Counted from the first letter of the stretch, positions 43,205-52,154 are shown. The stretch is 64,000 nt of DNA from Anaerolineales bacterium UBA5195 (GCA_002412925.1 DHVZ01000099.1:1-64000), one strand, 5' to 3'. Notes: a model not told the origin generated them from the sequence alone. Program-made: numbers and translations.

Positions 43205-44173
43205 TTAGAGGCCGCGCTCCCCGCGGATGTACGGATTGCCCAGCGCAGCGGGCGCGCCGAGACGTTTGCGCATGGCCTCGCGTGAGCCGAGGATCAGGAC
43301 GATCACGGTAAAGGCGTAGGGCAGCATTTGCAGGAAAAAGCCCCAGTAGGGGTTGTAATAAAATGGGTTGGCCAGGCCAAAAATTACAGTCGGGCCTTGA
43401 ATATCCAGAATCAGGCGGCGCAGTGCGCCAAAAGCATACGAACCCAGCATGGCGCGGAAGGGGTCCCACTGCGCGAAAATCACCAGGCCAATGGCGATCC
43501 AGCCCTGGCCGGCAGTCGTCAATTCGCTGAACCAGCCGGGCGAGATGGCCAGGCTGATGGTTGCGCCTGACAAACCGGCAAAGACGCCGCCGACAAAAAC
43601 GTACAGGTAACGGAGCCGGAAAACATTAATCCCCAGCGCATCTGCCGCGGCAGGGTATTCTCCTACTGCTCGTAGGTGAAGGCCGGGGCGGGTGCGGTTG
43701 ATGTAGTACCAGGCCAGGGGCGTAATTAAATAGCCCAGGTAGACGAGAATACTCTGGTTGGTAAACAAAATCTGCCCCAAGAACGGGATTTGGGTCAGCA
43801 GCGGGATGGAAAAATTGGGCAGCAGCGAGATCGTTCCGGCTTTGCTCAGGCCTTCACCAAAGACCAGGCTGATGCCAGCGCCTAAAAAGGTCAGGGAAAG
43901 ACCGCTGACTACCTGATCGGCATGGAGCGCAATTGAGATGAAGGCGTGAATTTGGCTGATCAGGCCAGCCACTAGCATAGCGACCAGCAATCCCAGCCAG
44001 GGGTTGCCGGTGTAGACAGCGATGCTAAACGCGCTCATGGCGCCAATCAACATCATCCCTTCCACGCCCAGGTTGAGTACGCCCGAGCGCTCGGCAAATA
44101 TTTCACCTAATGTGGCAAACAACAACACCGTTCCAGATGTGACGCCTGCCTGCAAAATAATGATGGGATCCAT
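43205..44173 (-). CDS. BMP-type ABC transporter permease 2 (nucleoside family)
   Basis: A 322-residue inner-membrane permease of the BPD_transp_2 family, with about eight helices and the typical LFATLGEIFAERSGVLNLGVEGMMLIGA at the N-terminus. Family members (NupQ, YufQ) form with a partner permease the channel of BMP-dependent importers of purine nucleosides. Its start is 3 bases after the stop of the partner. Last gene of the importer, followed by the xanthine dehydrogenase genes on the same strand. Confidence 0.92.
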   Translation of the reverse strand: MDPIIILQAGVTSGTVLLFATLGEIFAERSGVLNLGVEGMMLIGAMSAFSIAVYTGNPWLGLLVAMLVAGLISQIHAFISIALHADQVVSGLSLTFLGAGISLVFGEGLSKAGTISLLPNFSIPLLTQIPFLGQILFTNQSILVYLGYLITPLAWYYINRTRPGLHLRAVGEYPAAADALGINVFRLRYLYVFVGGVFAGLSGATISLAISPGWFSELTTAGQGWIAIGLVIFAQWDPFRAMLGSYAFGALRRLILDIQGPTVIFGLANPFYYNPYWGFFLQMLPYAFTVIVLILGSREAMRKRLGAPAALGNPYIRGERGL

Positions 44174-44176
44174 GGG

Positions 44177-45310
44177 CTAGGCCTCCTCGCCAATACGGAC
44201 AATGCGGACCCGATAGCGCAGGAAAAAGTCGCTCGCAATCAGGCAAACCAGGATAATCCCCTGGATCATCTTGGGGATGCCAGAAGGCTGAATCTCACGC
44301 CCGGCCAACAGTAAGGCGCCAAACAATATCGAGACCAGAATGGCCGCAATCGGGTTAAGTTTGGCCAGCCAGGCAACGATAATGCCGGTAAAACCATAGC
44401 CGGCGGCAATTGGGGAGGTTTGTAAACGATGGACAACGCCTGTGATTTCAGACATCCCGCCCAAACCGGCCAGCCCGCCCGAAACCATCATCGCCAGGAT
44501 CACATTTTTGCTGATGTTAATGCCCGCATAGTTGGCCGCAGTGGCGTTATCGCCAATCAGCCGGATTTCATAGCCCCAGCGGCTGCGATAAATGACAAGC
44601 CACAGGATGATTGCCGCCACAATGCCAATCGCCAGCCCAAGGTGGGTGGTCAATCCACGGAAGAATGGGACGCTCTTCGAGAAATCAAGCAGGCGCGGCA
44701 GCCAGGCTGTTAGCGGGAATTTGGGGCTCATCTGGAATCCGCCTTCGGACCAGACCCCAAAAATCCAGAAATTGATCCATGAAATGGCGATGTAATTCAG
44801 CATTAAACTGCTGATAATTTCATTTACGTTGAACCGCGCTTTAAGAAAACCGGGGATAAAACCCCACAAGGCGCCCCCTAGAATGCCTGCCAAAATCATG
44901 GCCGGAATGTAAATCCACGAGGAAGTTTCAGGGGGGAAAATACGGGTGAGGACCACCGCGCTTGCGCCAAACGCGCCCATGATGAACTGGCCCTCCGCGC
45001 CAATGTTCCACAATTTCATACGGAATGCGATGGAGCAGGCCAACGCTGTAAACAGAATCGGTGTGGCTTTCACCAATGTGTCAGAAAGGACACCAATGCT
45101 GCCGAAAGACGCTTTGGCAATGTGGGTATAGGTGGCCAGCGGGTGGCCGCCTACCAGCGCAATGATAATACCGCCCAGAATTAGAGCCATTACCACTGCT
45201 GCCAGGGAAAGCAGTGGCGAGAGCCAGCCGGGCGGTGTCTCCAAACGCGGTTCGAATTCAAATTTGTAAGGGAACTTCCTGCGCGATGTCACGGGGGTAG
45301 ACTCAGACAT
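44177..45310 (-). CDS. BMP-type ABC transporter permease 1 (nucleoside family)
   Basis: A 377-residue permease with about nine helices. Conserved segments are ALACSIAFRMKLWNIGAEGQFIMGAFG and NEIISSLMLNYIAISWINFWIFG, and later GDNATAANYAGINISKNVILAMMVSGGLAGL, as in NupP/YufP. Its start overlaps the stop of the ATPase gene by 8 bases, and the second permease follows directly, indicating one transcript. Substrate class inferred from family and from the adjoining xanthine dehydrogenase. Confidence 0.92.
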   Translation of the reverse strand: MSESTPVTSRRKFPYKFEFEPRLETPPGWLSPLLSLAAVVMALILGGIIIALVGGHPLATYTHIAKASFGSIGVLSDTLVKATPILFTALACSIAFRMKLWNIGAEGQFIMGAFGASAVVLTRIFPPETSSWIYIPAMILAGILGGALWGFIPGFLKARFNVNEIISSLMLNYIAISWINFWIFGVWSEGGFQMSPKFPLTAWLPRLLDFSKSVPFFRGLTTHLGLAIGIVAAIILWLVIYRSRWGYEIRLIGDNATAANYAGINISKNVILAMMVSGGLAGLGGMSEITGVVHRLQTSPIAAGYGFTGIIVAWLAKLNPIAAILVSILFGALLLAGREIQPSGIPKMIQGIILVCLIASDFFLRYRVRIVRIGEEA

Positions 45311-46883
45311 GGTGTTTCACTCCAGTTGCAGTTTGAGCCGCAATTTGTTCCAAGGGTGTGCCGGTCATCATCAGTCCAATAATTTCTATCTCCGGGTCGC
45401 GCACTTCGCCCATCAAGCGGCCTTCGTAAATCACAGCCACCCGGTCGCTGAGCGAAAGCAACTCTTCCAATTCTTCTGAGATCAATAAAATCGCCGCCCC
45501 GGCCTCGCGCTGGGCGAGCAAGAGTCGGTGAACACCTTCGATTGCGCCGACATCCAGACCGCGCGTGGGTTGCACGGCTACCAGGAGCGCTGGTTTCCCT
45601 GAGATTTCCCGCGCCAGGATGACGCGCTGCAGGTTGCCGCCCGAAAGCAGGCGCACCGGCGTATCGATGGTTGGAACAATGATGTTATAGGCTTCTTTCA
45701 AGTTTTTTGCAAAACTCTGGGCAGCGGGTATATCCAACATCCAGCCATGCGAAATTGGCGCGCGGCGGTAATTTTTCATGATGACGTTGTCGGTCACACT
45801 CAAATTGGGTGCAGAGCCGACATGGGTACGATCTTCGGGCACATAGGCCAGCCCTCGTTCAATCGCATATTGGGTGGGTTGGTTGCTGATTTCGACCCCA
45901 TTCAACAGGACTCTACCCTTTGTGCACTTCCTCAACCCAGAGATGATTTGCGAGAGTTCTCTCTGCCCGTTTCCTGCTACGCCAGCCAGACCATAAATCT
46001 CCCCGGCGCGGACCTCAAACGACATCCCGCGCACGGCTGGCAAGCCCTTGTCATTTTCTGCGTGGAGGTCTTGTACCTTAAGGACAACTTCTCCGGCCTC
46101 TTGCTGGTTTTTCTCCATTTGGAAGACGACATCACGTCCCACCATCAAACGCGCCAGTTCCTGGCGGGTTGAACCTGCGGTAGGAACGCCCGAGGCCGTC
46201 ACCTTGCCTTTGCGCAGCACAGTGACCCGATCGGCAATTGCCATGACTTCCTGTAATTTATGGCTGATGAAAATCACAGACTTTCCTTCGGCCGCCATGG
46301 CCCGCAGGGTATGGAATAACACGTCAGCTTCCTGGGGGGCCAACACGGCGGTTGGCTCATCCATGATCAGCACGTTAGCGCCGCGATAGAGCATCTTCAG
46401 AATTTCGACGCGCTGTTGTTCTCCAACTGACAGCTGCCAGATTTTGGCCTTGGGATCGACTTCCATGCCAAAGCGTTTTCCCAAATCAGATATTTTTTGG
46501 TCGTACTCGTTTAAATTCATCCGAAAGCGGGGCTCGTCCATGCCGAGCAGGATGTTTTCGGTCACAGTTTGGGAGGGGACTAGCATGAAATGCTGGTGAA
46601 TCATACCAATCCCGACTTTGATGGCGTCCTTGGGGGAATGAAATTCAACTTCCTTGTGATTGACTGTAATAATGCCGGCTTCAGCACTGTAAAGCCCTGC
46701 CAAAACATTCATCAGCGTACTTTTGCCGGCGCCGTTTTCTCCCAAAAGTGCATGAATCTCGCCCTGGCGTAACTCAAAATCGGCATGATCGTTTGCCAAA
46801 ACGCCTGGGAAGCGTTTGACTATGCCTTTCATGGTCACAACCAGTGGAATGTTTGCGGGGGTTTTGGGTTCGGAATGATCCAT
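45303..46883 (-). CDS. BMP-type ABC transporter ATP-binding protein (duplicated ATPase)
   Basis: A 526-residue protein of two ABC domains, as in NupO/YufO and the ribose-type ATPases. The first has Walker A GENGAGKST, signature LSVGEQQRVEILK and Walker B VLIMDEPTAVL. The second has a degenerate Walker A (GVAGNGQRELSQIISG) and signature LSGGNLQRVILARE, so only one site probably hydrolyses ATP normally; this asymmetry is usual in the family. ATG 46883 behind GAGGGAG is taken as the start; a TTG six codons earlier overlaps the ribosome site. Confidence 0.93.
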   Translation of the reverse strand: MDHSEPKTPANIPLVVTMKGIVKRFPGVLANDHADFELRQGEIHALLGENGAGKSTLMNVLAGLYSAEAGIITVNHKEVEFHSPKDAIKVGIGMIHQHFMLVPSQTVTENILLGMDEPRFRMNLNEYDQKISDLGKRFGMEVDPKAKIWQLSVGEQQRVEILKMLYRGANVLIMDEPTAVLAPQEADVLFHTLRAMAAEGKSVIFISHKLQEVMAIADRVTVLRKGKVTASGVPTAGSTRQELARLMVGRDVVFQMEKNQQEAGEVVLKVQDLHAENDKGLPAVRGMSFEVRAGEIYGLAGVAGNGQRELSQIISGLRKCTKGRVLLNGVEISNQPTQYAIERGLAYVPEDRTHVGSAPNLSVTDNVIMKNYRRAPISHGWMLDIPAAQSFAKNLKEAYNIIVPTIDTPVRLLSGGNLQRVILAREISGKPALLVAVQPTRGLDVGAIEGVHRLLLAQREAGAAILLISEELEELLSLSDRVAVIYEGRLMGEVRDPEIEIIGLMMTGTPLEQIAAQTATGVKHHV

Positions 46884-46951
46884 TGGGGCACTCCCTCTCA
46901 ATAAGTTCGGGGCCGAACATCTCAGGCCACTGAAATTCAGTAAATCTCAAT

Positions 46952-47066
46952 TTCAGTACTTCACGAAAGTTGGGAGAACTTCCGATTTTTTGGGTGTGTG
47001 GCGGGCAGCCGCCCGCCACACACCCAAAAAATCGGGCTTCTTCAAGCAGTTTCGTGAAGTACTGAA
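46952..47066. repeat. Nested palindromic element (MITE-like), complete copy
   Basis: Outer 17-bp ends TTCAGTACTTCACGAAA (46952-46968) and TTTCGTGAAGTACTGAA (47050-47066) are perfect reverse complements. Inside is a 25-bp perfect hairpin (46982-47006 with 47011-47035) with a 4-base loop. The element is about 115 bp and has no reading frame. Fragments of the same unit are at 12561 and 14853. It occupies the gap between the ABC ATPase and the substrate-binding lipoprotein genes. Confidence 0.85.
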
Positions 47067-47076
47067 TTTATCAGGA

Positions 47077-47160
47077 GGCGTTAGAGAATGTACACTACAC
47101 GCGCTATTTCGGTGTGATGGACGCTCTCTAACGTCTATAAACTGGGGTTTCACAAAACCT
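47077..47160. repeat. Interspersed repeat with TCTCTAACGTC core, copy 2
   Basis: GGCGTTAGAGA (47077-47087) is the near-reverse complement of TCTCTAACGTC (47125-47135), and the next bases carry the GGTTTcacAAAACC hairpin. The right part aligns with 20479-20526. It abuts the nested palindrome, so two repeat families lie side by side in this gap. Confidence 0.65.
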
Positions 47161-47202
47161 GTGATTTGCTAAAAAGTATTCGACCATCAGTTGATTAAGA
47201 GA

Positions 47203-47231
47203 GGGGCAGGACTCGGAAAGCCCTGCCCCAT
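47203..47231 (-). terminator. Hairpin after the BMP lipoprotein gene
   Basis: GGGGCAGG and CCTGCCCC form a perfect 8-bp stem, 18 bases past the stop of the minus-strand gene. The following T content is modest, so attenuation before the downstream ABC genes is more likely than a full stop. Confidence 0.6.
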
Positions 47232-47248
47232 CGTCATTGAAAAGCCAC

Positions 47249-48541
47249 TTATTGAGGTAATTCAGCGGTGATGCCTTCGGCCCACCACTTCATGCAGGCT
47301 TTGACGCTGCACGGTAAACCAAATTCTGGGAAGGCATCCAGGTCAACTTGCTGCAATTTTGAACCGGCAGGCACAACCACATTGCCTTTGTTGTCATTGA
47401 TCGGGCCGGAGAAGACATCGAAGCGGGTGAATTCACCTTTTTCCATCTTGGCGATGGTGTCGCGGACTTCTTGAATCAGGGCCGGGTCGAGGTCCTTCAG
47501 GCCGGGGGTCAGTTCCTCGCCTTCCATGAAACCGTAAAGGCCAAGCGCGCCGGTGTTTCCATCGAAGTAATCCCAACCGGGGACATAGGTGCCATCAATG
47601 ACGCCCTTCGTAATCCGGGCATATTCGGGGCCCCAGACCCAGTACGGGGCGGTCAGGCAGCGTTCCACCTTGCAGGAGCCGTACCAGTCATAGGTCACGC
47701 CGTACTTGCCTTTTTCCTGGGCCACATCGGCCACTGCGGGGGTGTCTGCGCCGGTAAAGACAACATAAGCGCCAGCATCAAACAGTGAAGCAGCGGCTTC
47801 CTTTTCGATGATGGGGTCATGCCAGGTGTTGATCCAGCGCACATCCATGGTGCATTCAGGACAGGTCTTGCGCATGCCCAGGGCAATCGCATTTCCCAGG
47901 CGAAGTTCTTCAGGGATTGGGAAGGTGGCCATGTAGCCGAGTTTGGTCTGGCCATCTTTCTTGGCGCGCGCGCCGGCCAGCATCCCGGCCAAGTATTTCA
48001 TATTCTCCATGGCGCCCATCAAGTTGCCAAAGTTCTTCTGGTTGGATTTGATGCCGGTCAGATGGATGAACATGGCATCGGGGAACTCCTCCGCCACGGT
48101 TTCCATCGGGTCGCCAAAGCCAAAGGAAGTGCCGATAATCATGTTGAAGCCCTTGCGAGCCAGGCTGCGGAAGACCTGTTCCGAGTCAGCGCCTTCGGGG
48201 ACGTTTTCAATGTAGGCAACATGGACATTCGGGACTTCTTTTTCAACGTAAAGCAGACCTTCGTAGTGGGCCTGTGACCAGCCGCCGTCATCATGTGGGC
48301 CAATCAGAACCATGCCGATATTGAACTTCCCTTCGACAACATCCGGGATCTGCATCGAGCCTGCCGGTTCGGCGGGGGCAGCGGGGGCTTCAGTTGCAGC
48401 CGGGGCGGCAGGAGCTTCGGTTGCGGCTGGGGCGGCAGGAGCGACAGGGGCCGCAGTTGCGGGAACAGGGGCCGGTCCGCAGGCGCTCAAAACCAGCACG
48501 AGCGCTACAAAAAGCACAACAAGTTTGTTTAGGTGACGCAT
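47249..48541 (-). CDS. BMP-family substrate-binding lipoprotein
   Basis: A 430-residue lipoprotein; the start at ATG 48541 with GGAG in front gives a signal peptide and lipobox VLSAC (Cys 22). A linker of imperfect APAATEAPAAP repeats separates the anchor from the periplasmic-binding fold (about 65-430). BMP/PnrA motifs are GKFNIGMVLIGPHDDGGWSQAHYEGL, EQVFRSLARKGFNMIIGTSFG and FTGADTPAVADVAQEKG. Such proteins capture purine nucleosides for the ABC importer encoded next. The 365-base gap to the ATPase gene is filled by interspersed repeats and a hairpin, so expression of the receptor may exceed that of the transporter. Confidence 0.93.
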   Translation of the reverse strand: MRHLNKLVVLFVALVLVLSACGPAPVPATAAPVAPAAPAATEAPAAPAATEAPAAPAEPAGSMQIPDVVEGKFNIGMVLIGPHDDGGWSQAHYEGLLYVEKEVPNVHVAYIENVPEGADSEQVFRSLARKGFNMIIGTSFGFGDPMETVAEEFPDAMFIHLTGIKSNQKNFGNLMGAMENMKYLAGMLAGARAKKDGQTKLGYMATFPIPEELRLGNAIALGMRKTCPECTMDVRWINTWHDPIIEKEAAASLFDAGAYVVFTGADTPAVADVAQEKGKYGVTYDWYGSCKVERCLTAPYWVWGPEYARITKGVIDGTYVPGWDYFDGNTGALGLYGFMEGEELTPGLKDLDPALIQEVRDTIAKMEKGEFTRFDVFSGPINDNKGNVVVPAGSKLQQVDLDAFPEFGLPCSVKACMKWWAEGITAELPQ

Positions 48542-48799
48542 ATCTTTCTTCTCCTTGAAAAGTTGACGCAGTATGGGTGAATTGGACGATTGATCGGTGG
48601 ACATATCCGAGTCTTTCGCGCTCCTTTCTCTGGTGAAATCTACCTGTCAGGCCAGGTAAAAATCACGTTGCCTCCATTAAGGATACATAAGTTGTCTGAC
48701 AAAGTCAATACCATTTTCCATTATTTTATCAGACAAATGACACTGATTTTATTTTAACATGTCCCAGCGCTTTTACAGGTGCGATTGTTCTTTTTGGAA

Positions 48800-48897
48800 C
48801 TAGTGCCGCAACTACCTTAAGCCGTAGGGCTGTTTTGCCCATTTTTTCATTGAAAGAGAACCGATTACCCACCATCTTTATAAAGTTGCGGTACTAG
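48800..48897. repeat. 98-bp element with 14-bp inverted ends
   Basis: CTAGTGCCGCAACT (48800-48813) and AGTTGCGGTACTAG (48884-48897) are inverted with one mismatch. The interior has no reading frame. Size and ends suggest a small non-autonomous element. The gap 48542-48944 otherwise holds the promoter region of the BMP lipoprotein gene. Confidence 0.6.
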
Positions 48898-48944
48898 GCT
48901 TGGGCCTGTTGCAATGCTCATACGCCTTGGCTGGATAACACCAA

Positions 48945-50192
48945 CTATAGCTTCTCTGGTGCTTTGACCAGGAAGACCAGCAGAATAGTCGTTAGCACGC
49001 CGCCAATGGCCGAGAGCATGAAGGTCGTCTGGTAACCGGCCAGGTCAGCGATCCAGCCGCCGAGCAGGGGGGCGAAGATGGTGGCCGGGGCGATCAGTGT
49101 GTTCGACAAACCGATGTAAATCGGACGTTCGGCCTCCGTGCCGTATTGAACCGTCATTGCCATCCCGATCGTCCAGTAAGAAACGTTGGCCAGGCCGGCC
49201 AGGACGAAGACGAGATACAACCAGTTGATGGAGGGGGCGGCCCAGGCGGCGAAGGAACTCAGGGCAACAGCCACCGCCCCGGCGATCAGCATGGAACGGT
49301 GGCCCAGGCGGTCTGCCAGCCAGCCCATCCCCACGTTGGCGATGGTTTGTGAAACGGTCAGGGCGGCGGTCAGGTACCCGGCAGTGACGGCATCCATGTT
49401 GAAAGCGCGTAAACCGTAGACGATGTAAAAGGCAAAGCCCATTGTGGCAAACTGGTAAACCACCCGGAAAACCAGGAACCAGCGAAAGCCGGCATCCTTT
49501 CGTAAAATGCTGCGCGCCCCACTCCAGAAATTGGTTGTTTCCTCAGGGATGACTTTTTCGGTATCAACCGGCTCACGGGTTAGTGAAAGGAAAAAATAGG
49601 AAATGCCCATGGCAGCGCTGGTAATCAAAAAACAGAGCACGAAATCAAGTGGGCTGTTGAGCAAGTCGAGCAGGTAACCTGCGCCAACTGCCGAAAAACT
49701 GATCAAAACGTTGGCAATCGCGGCCTGCGCGCCAAAGAATGTTCCGCGCGAATCGGGCGGGATGATCTTGGCGATCATGCTCTGCCAGGGGTTGGCGGTG
49801 AAACCAGAGCCGATTCCCTGCCAGATAAGCAGGAAAAAGGCGAAGGGGAGGACGATTTTTGCCCCGAAAACGGGCAGCATCCAGGCAGCCAGGGCCAGCC
49901 CCAGATACGGAATCCGCTCATGGATCGTCATCAGCATGACTGCCGGTTTGTACTTGCGCATCCGCGCCACCCATCCGGCGGTAAAGAGCTGTGGAATCTG
50001 CCAGCCGACGGCATGGATGGCGGGAATCAGGCCAATCAGGATGGCCGAGTCGGTCATCTGGGCGAAAAAGAGCGGGATGATCGTGCCAAAGGAGCCAAAG
50101 CCCCAGCCGATTCCAAAAAAAGCAGCATCAGCCATGCTGACCAGCACGTTGTACTTAAGAAATTTTCGACTTTGTTGTTCGATAGGGAGCAT
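48945..50192 (-). CDS. MFS transporter
   Basis: A 415-residue, 12-helix major-facilitator protein. The N-terminal half has FFGIGWGFGSFGTIIPLFFAQMTDSAILIGLIPAI, and the loop between helices 8 and 9 has VGMGWLADRLGHRSMLIAGAV, the A/D-x-LGxR-type MFS motif. Substrate cannot be told; relatives are often annotated as sugar or drug porters. It is divergent from the TetR gene at 50320, with a perfect palindrome in the 127-base space, so it may be under the same regulator. Confidence 0.88.
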   Translation of the reverse strand: MLPIEQQSRKFLKYNVLVSMADAAFFGIGWGFGSFGTIIPLFFAQMTDSAILIGLIPAIHAVGWQIPQLFTAGWVARMRKYKPAVMLMTIHERIPYLGLALAAWMLPVFGAKIVLPFAFFLLIWQGIGSGFTANPWQSMIAKIIPPDSRGTFFGAQAAIANVLISFSAVGAGYLLDLLNSPLDFVLCFLITSAAMGISYFFLSLTREPVDTEKVIPEETTNFWSGARSILRKDAGFRWFLVFRVVYQFATMGFAFYIVYGLRAFNMDAVTAGYLTAALTVSQTIANVGMGWLADRLGHRSMLIAGAVAVALSSFAAWAAPSINWLYLVFVLAGLANVSYWTIGMAMTVQYGTEAERPIYIGLSNTLIAPATIFAPLLGGWIADLAGYQTTFMLSAIGGVLTTILLVFLVKAPEKL

Positions 50193-50290
50193 GAAGCAAT
50201 TCTACCAAACGGAGCTCTTAAAGCGCAGTGCCGGGCTTTTCCAGTTGCCTTTTTGCCTCTTGACAAAGTTTCGAAACGGCGTAAAATAAA

Positions 50291-50304
50291 AACGAACGTT
50301 CGTT
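50291..50304. promoter_or_regulatory. TetR-type operator
   Basis: AACGAACGTTCGTT is a perfect 14-bp palindrome, 16 bases before the TetR start and next to the likely -10 (TAAAAT at 50282-50287). Position implies autoregulation, perhaps also of the divergent MFS gene. Confidence 0.75.
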
Positions 50305-50319
50305 CACTTAGGAGTGTTT

Positions 50320-50940
50320 ATGACTGATGACGGATTAACCAAAGGCGAGCGCACGCGGCAAGCAGTGATGGACGCGGCCTATCGCCTGTTCCTTGAAAAG
50401 GGTTTTTCGGCCACTTCGATGCGCCAGATTGCCGAACATGCCGGGCTGGCCTTGGGCGGCATTTATAACCATTTTGCCAGCAAGGATGAGATTTTCCAGG
50501 AATTGATCATTGACCGGCATCCCTATCTGCAAATTTTCCCTGTGCTTCAGCGCGCGCCGGGCAATACCACCGAAGAATTCATGCGGAATGCGGCGCGGAT
50601 GGTGCAGGAAGAGCTGGGGCGACATCCCGAATTTATCAAGCTGATGTTCATCGAGGTGGTTGAGTTCAATGGGCGGCACTTTCCGAAGCTCTTTGAAACG
50701 ATCTTCCCGATGGCTCTGCCCCTGCTCCAGCGTTTTGCCTCCCCTGAAAGCGGCGTGCGCCAGATCCCCATCCCTCAATTGGTGCGCGCCTTTATGGGGT
50801 TCATCATGGCTTTTTACCTGACCGAATTTCTGATGTCTGAACCTTCTTTGCCATCTGTCTTGCGCGAGATGACTTTGGAAGACTTTATGGAAATTTTCAT
50901 GTACGGCATTTTGGAACCTCACAACCCGGAGCATCTATGA
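50320..50940 (+). CDS. TetR-family transcriptional regulator
   Basis: A 206-residue repressor. The N-terminal helix-turn-helix reads TRQAVMDAAYRLFLEKGFSATSMRQIAEHAGLALGGIYNHFASKDEIFQEL; the rest is a ligand-binding helical domain without family-specific clues. ATG 50320 follows AGGAG. Its stop overlaps the ABC-2 permease start by 4 bases, the arrangement seen for CecR with ybhG-ybhF-ybhS-ybhR in enterobacteria. It probably controls the efflux cluster through the palindrome upstream. Confidence 0.92.
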   Translation: MTDDGLTKGERTRQAVMDAAYRLFLEKGFSATSMRQIAEHAGLALGGIYNHFASKDEIFQELIIDRHPYLQIFPVLQRAPGNTTEEFMRNAARMVQEELGRHPEFIKLMFIEVVEFNGRHFPKLFETIFPMALPLLQRFASPESGVRQIPIPQLVRAFMGFIMAFYLTEFLMSEPSLPSVLREMTLEDFMEIFMYGILEPHNPEHL

Positions 50941-52064
50941 ACTCTCGCCTGCTCTCCATCATCCGCAAGGAATTCATCCAGATTTTCCGCGATCGGCGCA
51001 CGCTGGCGCTGATCCTGGTGATTCCAATCATGCAGTTGTTCCTGCTGGGCTATGCCGCCACCAACGATGTGCGCAACGTGCCGTTGGCTGTCTTTGACCA
51101 AAGTCTTAGCCCCGAATCCCGCGCCCTGTTGGATGCCTACCGGGCTGCCGATTACTTCAGCGTGGCTGCTGCGGTCGGTTCCGAGGCTGAAATGCAGACG
51201 TTAATCGAAAGGGGGGAGGTCAAAGCCGGGCTGATCATCCCGCCAGATTATGCCGCGCGGTTGAAGAATGGGAATGCCCAGGTGGCTTTTATCCTGGATG
51301 GTTCCGACCCGACCGTGGCTTCAACGGCCCTTTCGGCGGCGCAACTGATTGGGCAAAACCATGCCACCGGCATTCTGGCAGAGAAAATTGCCCGCAACGG
51401 ACAGAATTTCAAAGTCCAGCCGCCGGTGGAAGTGCGCACCACCGTCTGGTACAACCCCGATCTGATCTCGGCCTACTTCATGATTCCCGGTGTGATTGGC
51501 ATGATCCTGTTTGCGATCACCGCCATCCTGACGGCCACTGCCGTGGTGCGCGAGCGCGAGCGCGGGACGATTGAACAACTGATCGTCACGCCGATCCGTT
51601 CCTGGGAACTGGTGATTGGCAAGATCCTGCCCTACACGCTCTTGGCATTGTTCGACACGGTTGAGATTATTGCCGTTGGGCACTGGTGGTTTGGTGTGCC
51701 AGTCCGCGGTTCACTAACGCTGATTCTGTTGCTTTCCTCGTTGTTCCTGCTCTCCGGCTTGGGCGTTGGTCTGTTCGCCTCGACGATTGCCAACACCCAG
51801 CAGGAAGCCATGCTGACGGTCTGGATGACACTCCTGCCAAGCATTTTTCTCTCGGGCTTTTTCTTCCCGATCGATGCCATGCCAACCGTTTTGCAGTGGA
51901 TTTCCTACCTGATGCCTTTGCGTTATTACCTGAATATCATTCGCGTGCTCCTGCTCAAGGGTGTTGGGTTGGGAGCGATCATGAACGACGTCATTGCCCT
52001 GACTATTTTCGGCGTGGTCATCATGGGCGCTGCGGCGCTCAGGTTTAGAAAACGCCTCGACTGA
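50937..52064 (+). CDS. ABC-2 type efflux permease (YbhR/YbhS-like)
   Basis: A 375-residue permease. One N-terminal helix follows RKEFIQIFRDRRTLALILVIPIMQLFLLGYA, then an extracytoplasmic region (about 45-170), then five C-terminal helices with ERERGTIEQLIVTPIRSWELVIGKILPY and TQQEAMLTVWMTLLPSIFLSGFFFPIDAMP, typical of drug-type ABC-2 permeases. Only one permease is in this window; enterobacteria use two. The matching ATPases are 5 kb downstream at 56920-58831, and the adaptor follows directly. Confidence 0.92.
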   Translation: MNSRLLSIIRKEFIQIFRDRRTLALILVIPIMQLFLLGYAATNDVRNVPLAVFDQSLSPESRALLDAYRAADYFSVAAAVGSEAEMQTLIERGEVKAGLIIPPDYAARLKNGNAQVAFILDGSDPTVASTALSAAQLIGQNHATGILAEKIARNGQNFKVQPPVEVRTTVWYNPDLISAYFMIPGVIGMILFAITAILTATAVVRERERGTIEQLIVTPIRSWELVIGKILPYTLLALFDTVEIIAVGHWWFGVPVRGSLTLILLLSSLFLLSGLGVGLFASTIANTQQEAMLTVWMTLLPSIFLSGFFFPIDAMPTVLQWISYLMPLRYYLNIIRVLLLKGVGLGAIMNDVIALTIFGVVIMGAAALRFRKRLD

Positions 52065-52074
52065 TTCTTTTTGT

Positions 52075-52145
52075 GATTTGGTGATTGAGTGATTTTATGA
52101 TTGAAAATCGCCAAATCGCCAAATCAATAAATCACTCAATGATAG
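52075..52145. repeat. GATTTGGTGATT-type inverted repeat
   Basis: GATTTGGTGATTGAGTGATTT on the left is matched by CCAAATC...AATCACTCAAT on the right. It fills the space between permease and adaptor genes and could form an RNA hairpin within the operon. Confidence 0.6.
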
Positions 52146-52154
52146 GAGTTTCCC

